Below are positions 62,196 to 64,000 of a DNA stretch of 64,000 nt, piece by piece (the first letter of the stretch is position 1; every line of letters begins with the position of its first letter). The position numbers were made by a program, and so were the translations under genes. The notes under the pieces were generated by a model. The model saw nothing but the letters and a program-made list of their open reading frames with translations. It ran no database searches and was not told the DNA's origin. Origin of the DNA: Paracoccaceae bacterium (GTDB lineage Bacteria; Pseudomonadota; Alphaproteobacteria; Rhodobacterales; Rhodobacteraceae); the NCBI GenBank assembly GCA_947504705.1, contig CANNIA010000004.1, forward strand, positions 1 to 64,000, given 5' to 3'.

Positions 62196-63089
62196 CTACT
62201 GACCCTCGCCATTCAACTCGGCCAGCCGTCGCGCAAACCGCGGTGAATTGAGCCGTGATGTGACCGAGCGGCAGATTTTCGCCTCGCGTCTTGGATGACC
62301 CGTCATCCGGGCGTGGGCGAGGATGCTGCGCAAGTAATCGGCATTCGTCCGTCGCCCGCGCCAAAGGAGGGAATAGAACTCTGGCGAGAAGCGTTTTTCC
62401 ATCACCGCTTCCAGAATTCGGTCAAGCGCCTCCATCTCGGCCAGCGTGTCTTCGGTCGCCTCGCCGGTGTGGGGGGCGTGCAGGGTCATGACCCACGGGC
62501 GCTGAAAGAGTGCAGCATGCATGGCATCGGGCGCGTGCAGCGGGTCGTGGATCAGCCAGACTTTCTCAGCGCTATCGATCATGTCGGGTGCATAGCTGTA
62601 GCGGCCGTCAAAATTGATCCGGCGCGCCCCGCGCAACCGCTGATCCCAACCCGTCCGGTTGAATTCGCCGGTGGCACGCGGTGCAACAAGAACCACATCC
62701 GCGCCCGGAGCGGTGACCGAAAAGGCCGCCGCTGCATATCCGGCAATACCCGCGCCATAAAAGACGACCCGGTCGAAGGCCTCAAGAAAACTGTTGTCGG
62801 AAATCCGGTCGAAATAGGTAAAGACCAAGGGATCGCGCCACCAGGTTTCCCCGTCACAGATGAGTGTCATCAGCGACCAGTCACGTTCTTTGCATAAAGC
62901 AAAATGCGCTGGCAAGCCTTCCTCGCTTTCCTTTAGGGAAGCCAGGGTTTCAAATGTCACCAATAGCAATGGCCGCGCTTCGGTAAAGAAAGCCCAGTGA
63001 CGACTTCCCAATTGAAGGAAGTCGCCACTTTGCTCTGCAGCTGACCGTAACGCACCTTGCCAGCCATCGGCCGAAGCAAGATCGTCCAT
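62196..63089 (-). CDS. Lineage-specific hypothetical protein (often mislabelled PAPS reductase)
   Basis: This 297-residue cytoplasmic protein has a central Rossmann-like or hydrolase-like segment (VVFYGAGIAGYAAAAFSV) and the conserved WLIHDPLHAPDAMHAALF and DGRYSYAPDMI motifs. From memory, close relatives across the Rhodobacteraceae carry the label phosphoadenosine phosphosulfate reductase, but I see none of the catalytic Cys motif of that enzyme, so the label should not be copied. The C-terminal 70 residues are basic. Function unknown. Confidence 0.75.
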   Translation of the reverse strand: MDDLASADGWQGALRSAAEQSGDFLQLGSRHWAFFTEARPLLLVTFETLASLKESEEGLPAHFALCKERDWSLMTLICDGETWWRDPLVFTYFDRISDNSFLEAFDRVVFYGAGIAGYAAAAFSVTAPGADVVLVAPRATGEFNRTGWDQRLRGARRINFDGRYSYAPDMIDSAEKVWLIHDPLHAPDAMHAALFQRPWVMTLHAPHTGEATEDTLAEMEALDRILEAVMEKRFSPEFYSLLWRGRRTNADYLRSILAHARMTGHPRREAKICRSVTSRLNSPRFARRLAELNGEGQ

Positions 63090-63174
63090 CGTCAGAAAGT
63101 CCCCAACCGCAAATACTCAATCAACAATCCGAAGTTGATCGAATTTTTGTCATCGGGCAAGCCGCCTGTGCGTT

Positions 63175-63219
63175 GAAACCGGTTGCGCCAGCGTGAATTC
63201 GTCACACGCAACCGGTTTC
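63175..63219. repeat. 13-bp perfect inverted repeat between gcdH and the hypothetical gene
   Basis: GAAACCGGTTGCG (63175-63187) and CGCAACCGGTTTC (63207-63219) enclose 19 nt that contain a smaller GCGTG/CACGC pair. It lies 72 bp after the gcdH stop and 86 bp before the next gene start; it may terminate gcdH or act as an operator. Confidence 0.6.
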
Positions 63220-63290
63220 ATCCCGTGAAAGTGGCGGCAGGGTCCCTCGGGTTTGGCAGGAAAGCAGGGCCAGTCGCGGCTAAAGCCGGG

Positions 63291-64000
63291 TCAGAAAAAG
63301 GCCTGCAACCCGGTGACAGCACGGCCAAGAATCAGCGCATGGATGTCATGCGTGCCTTCATAGGTGTTGACCGTTTCCAGGTTCACCATGTGGCGCATGA
63401 TCTGGAAATCTTCCTGGATGCCATTGCCGCCATGCATGTCACGCGACCAACGGGCAATGTCCAAAGCCTTGCCGCAGTTGTTGCGCTTGATGATCGAGAT
63501 CATCTCGGGCGCGGCATTGGCTTCATCCAGCAGGCGACCCACCCGCAAGCTTGCCTGAAGGCCCAAGGAGATCTCGGTCAGCATATTGGCGAGCTTCAGC
63601 TGGAAAAGCTGCGTCCCGGCGATCGGCTTGCCAAACTGCTTGCGATCCAGCCCATATTGCCGCGCCGCGCCAAGGCAGAACTCGGCCGCCCCCATCACGC
63701 CCCAGGCGATGCCATAGCGGGCACGGTTGAGGCAACCGAACGGGCCTTTCAACCCCTCGACAAAGGGCAACAGCGCGTCTTCGCCGACTTCCACATCCTT
63801 CAGCACGATCTCACCCGTGACCGAGGCCCGCAGGGAAAGCTTGCCGCCAACCTTCGGCGCGGAAAGCCCCTTGGTGCCCTTGTCCAGCACAAAGCCTTTG
63901 ATCTTGTTGCCATGGGCTTCCGACTTGGCCCAGACCACGAAGACATCGGCGATCGGCGCGTTCGAAATCCACATCTTCGCGCCGTTCAGTACATAGCCAT
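63291..64000 (-). CDS. gcdH: Glutaryl-CoA dehydrogenase, 3' part (cut by window edge)
   Basis: About 236 C-terminal residues are visible; the frame runs off the right edge ([20 protein letters not shown]). The protein is a flavin-dependent acyl-CoA dehydrogenase that oxidises and decarboxylates glutaryl-CoA to crotonyl-CoA in lysine and tryptophan breakdown. Diagnostic segments are [40 protein letters not shown] and [20 protein letters not shown], in which Glu is the catalytic base. The second motif distinguishes it from other acyl-CoA dehydrogenases. Confidence 0.93.
   Translation of the reverse strand, partial: GYVLNGAKMWISNAPIADVFVVWAKSEAHGNKIKGFVLDKGTKGLSAPKVGGKLSLRASVTGEIVLKDVEVGEDALLPFVEGLKGPFGCLNRARYGIAWGVMGAAEFCLGAARQYGLDRKQFGKPIAGTQLFQLKLANMLTEISLGLQASLRVGRLLDEANAAPEMISIIKRNNCGKALDIARWSRDMHGGNGIQEDFQIMRHMVNLETVNTYEGTHDIHALILGRAVTGLQAFF

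Overview
The window is high-GC, densely coded chromosomal DNA from an alphaproteobacterium, almost certainly the Rhodobacteraceae (Rhodobacter/Paracoccus/Gemmobacter-like). Evidence for this is the iscR-suf cluster order, an IscR without the usual cysteine ligands, Irr-type (ICE) and Mur-type metal operators, a HutF-type histidine pathway, several FAD/GcvT demethylases and a lineage-typical dispersed hairpin repeat. I cannot name a species from sequence alone. No prophage, CRISPR array, replication origin or defence island is visible; the only clear mobile element is the 3' end of an IS5-family transposase at the left edge.

Layout. 1-3616: IS5 remnant, icd with a good terminator, two small hypothetical genes, an HD-domain phosphohydrolase and an alpha/beta hydrolase. 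3650-12323: the iron-sulfur cluster operon iscR, cysteine desulfurase, sufB, small membrane protein, methyltransferase-like gene, sufC, sufD, two Yip1-like membrane proteins, sufS. Its promoter carries an ICE palindrome, and a second ICE-like palindrome sits inside the desulfurase gene just ahead of sufB. 12327-15310: a lipidated subtilase with a barrel-like C-terminus, tRNA-Arg(CCG) and a small lipoprotein. 15673-19444: a Mur box and the Mn/Fe transporter sitABCD, interrupted by a structured repeat between sitB and sitC. 19505-26060: a methyltransferase/glycosyltransferase/SDR operon, an ArsR regulator, a PHP phosphoesterase, a YdeI-like protein, a lower-GC membrane protein and a flavin reductase.

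26203-34998: histidine utilisation. hutI, hutH, a class III CoA-transferase, an acyl-CoA dehydrogenase and hutU form one overlapping leftward operon. hutF and hutC run rightward from a shared 66-bp divergent promoter with a palindromic operator. The two CoA-chemistry genes are not part of the textbook hut pathway. Their position suggests a side entry that activates and dehydrogenates imidazolepropionate (dihydrourocanate) to urocanate; this is the best candidate here for an undescribed system. 35039-47226: a LysR regulator and a rightward N-methyl catabolic cluster: two FAD+GcvT demethylases flanking an MDR oxidoreductase, a non-pyrrolysine MttB homologue with no corrinoid partner nearby, an aldehyde dehydrogenase, a beta-hydroxyacid dehydrogenase and a PLP lyase.

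47244-64000: mostly housekeeping. SDR, a 39-residue lipoprotein, purF, cvpA, radA, pqiA-like, mlaF, mlaE and alr run leftward. A P1B-4 metal ATPase runs rightward, followed by SDR, dnaB, pyrE, pyrC, a DUF1311/LprI-like secreted protein, a lineage-specific hypothetical protein and the 3' part of gcdH cut by the right edge. Iron and manganese metabolism is a recurring theme (Irr-like and Mur-like sites, suf, sit, P1B-4 ATPase).
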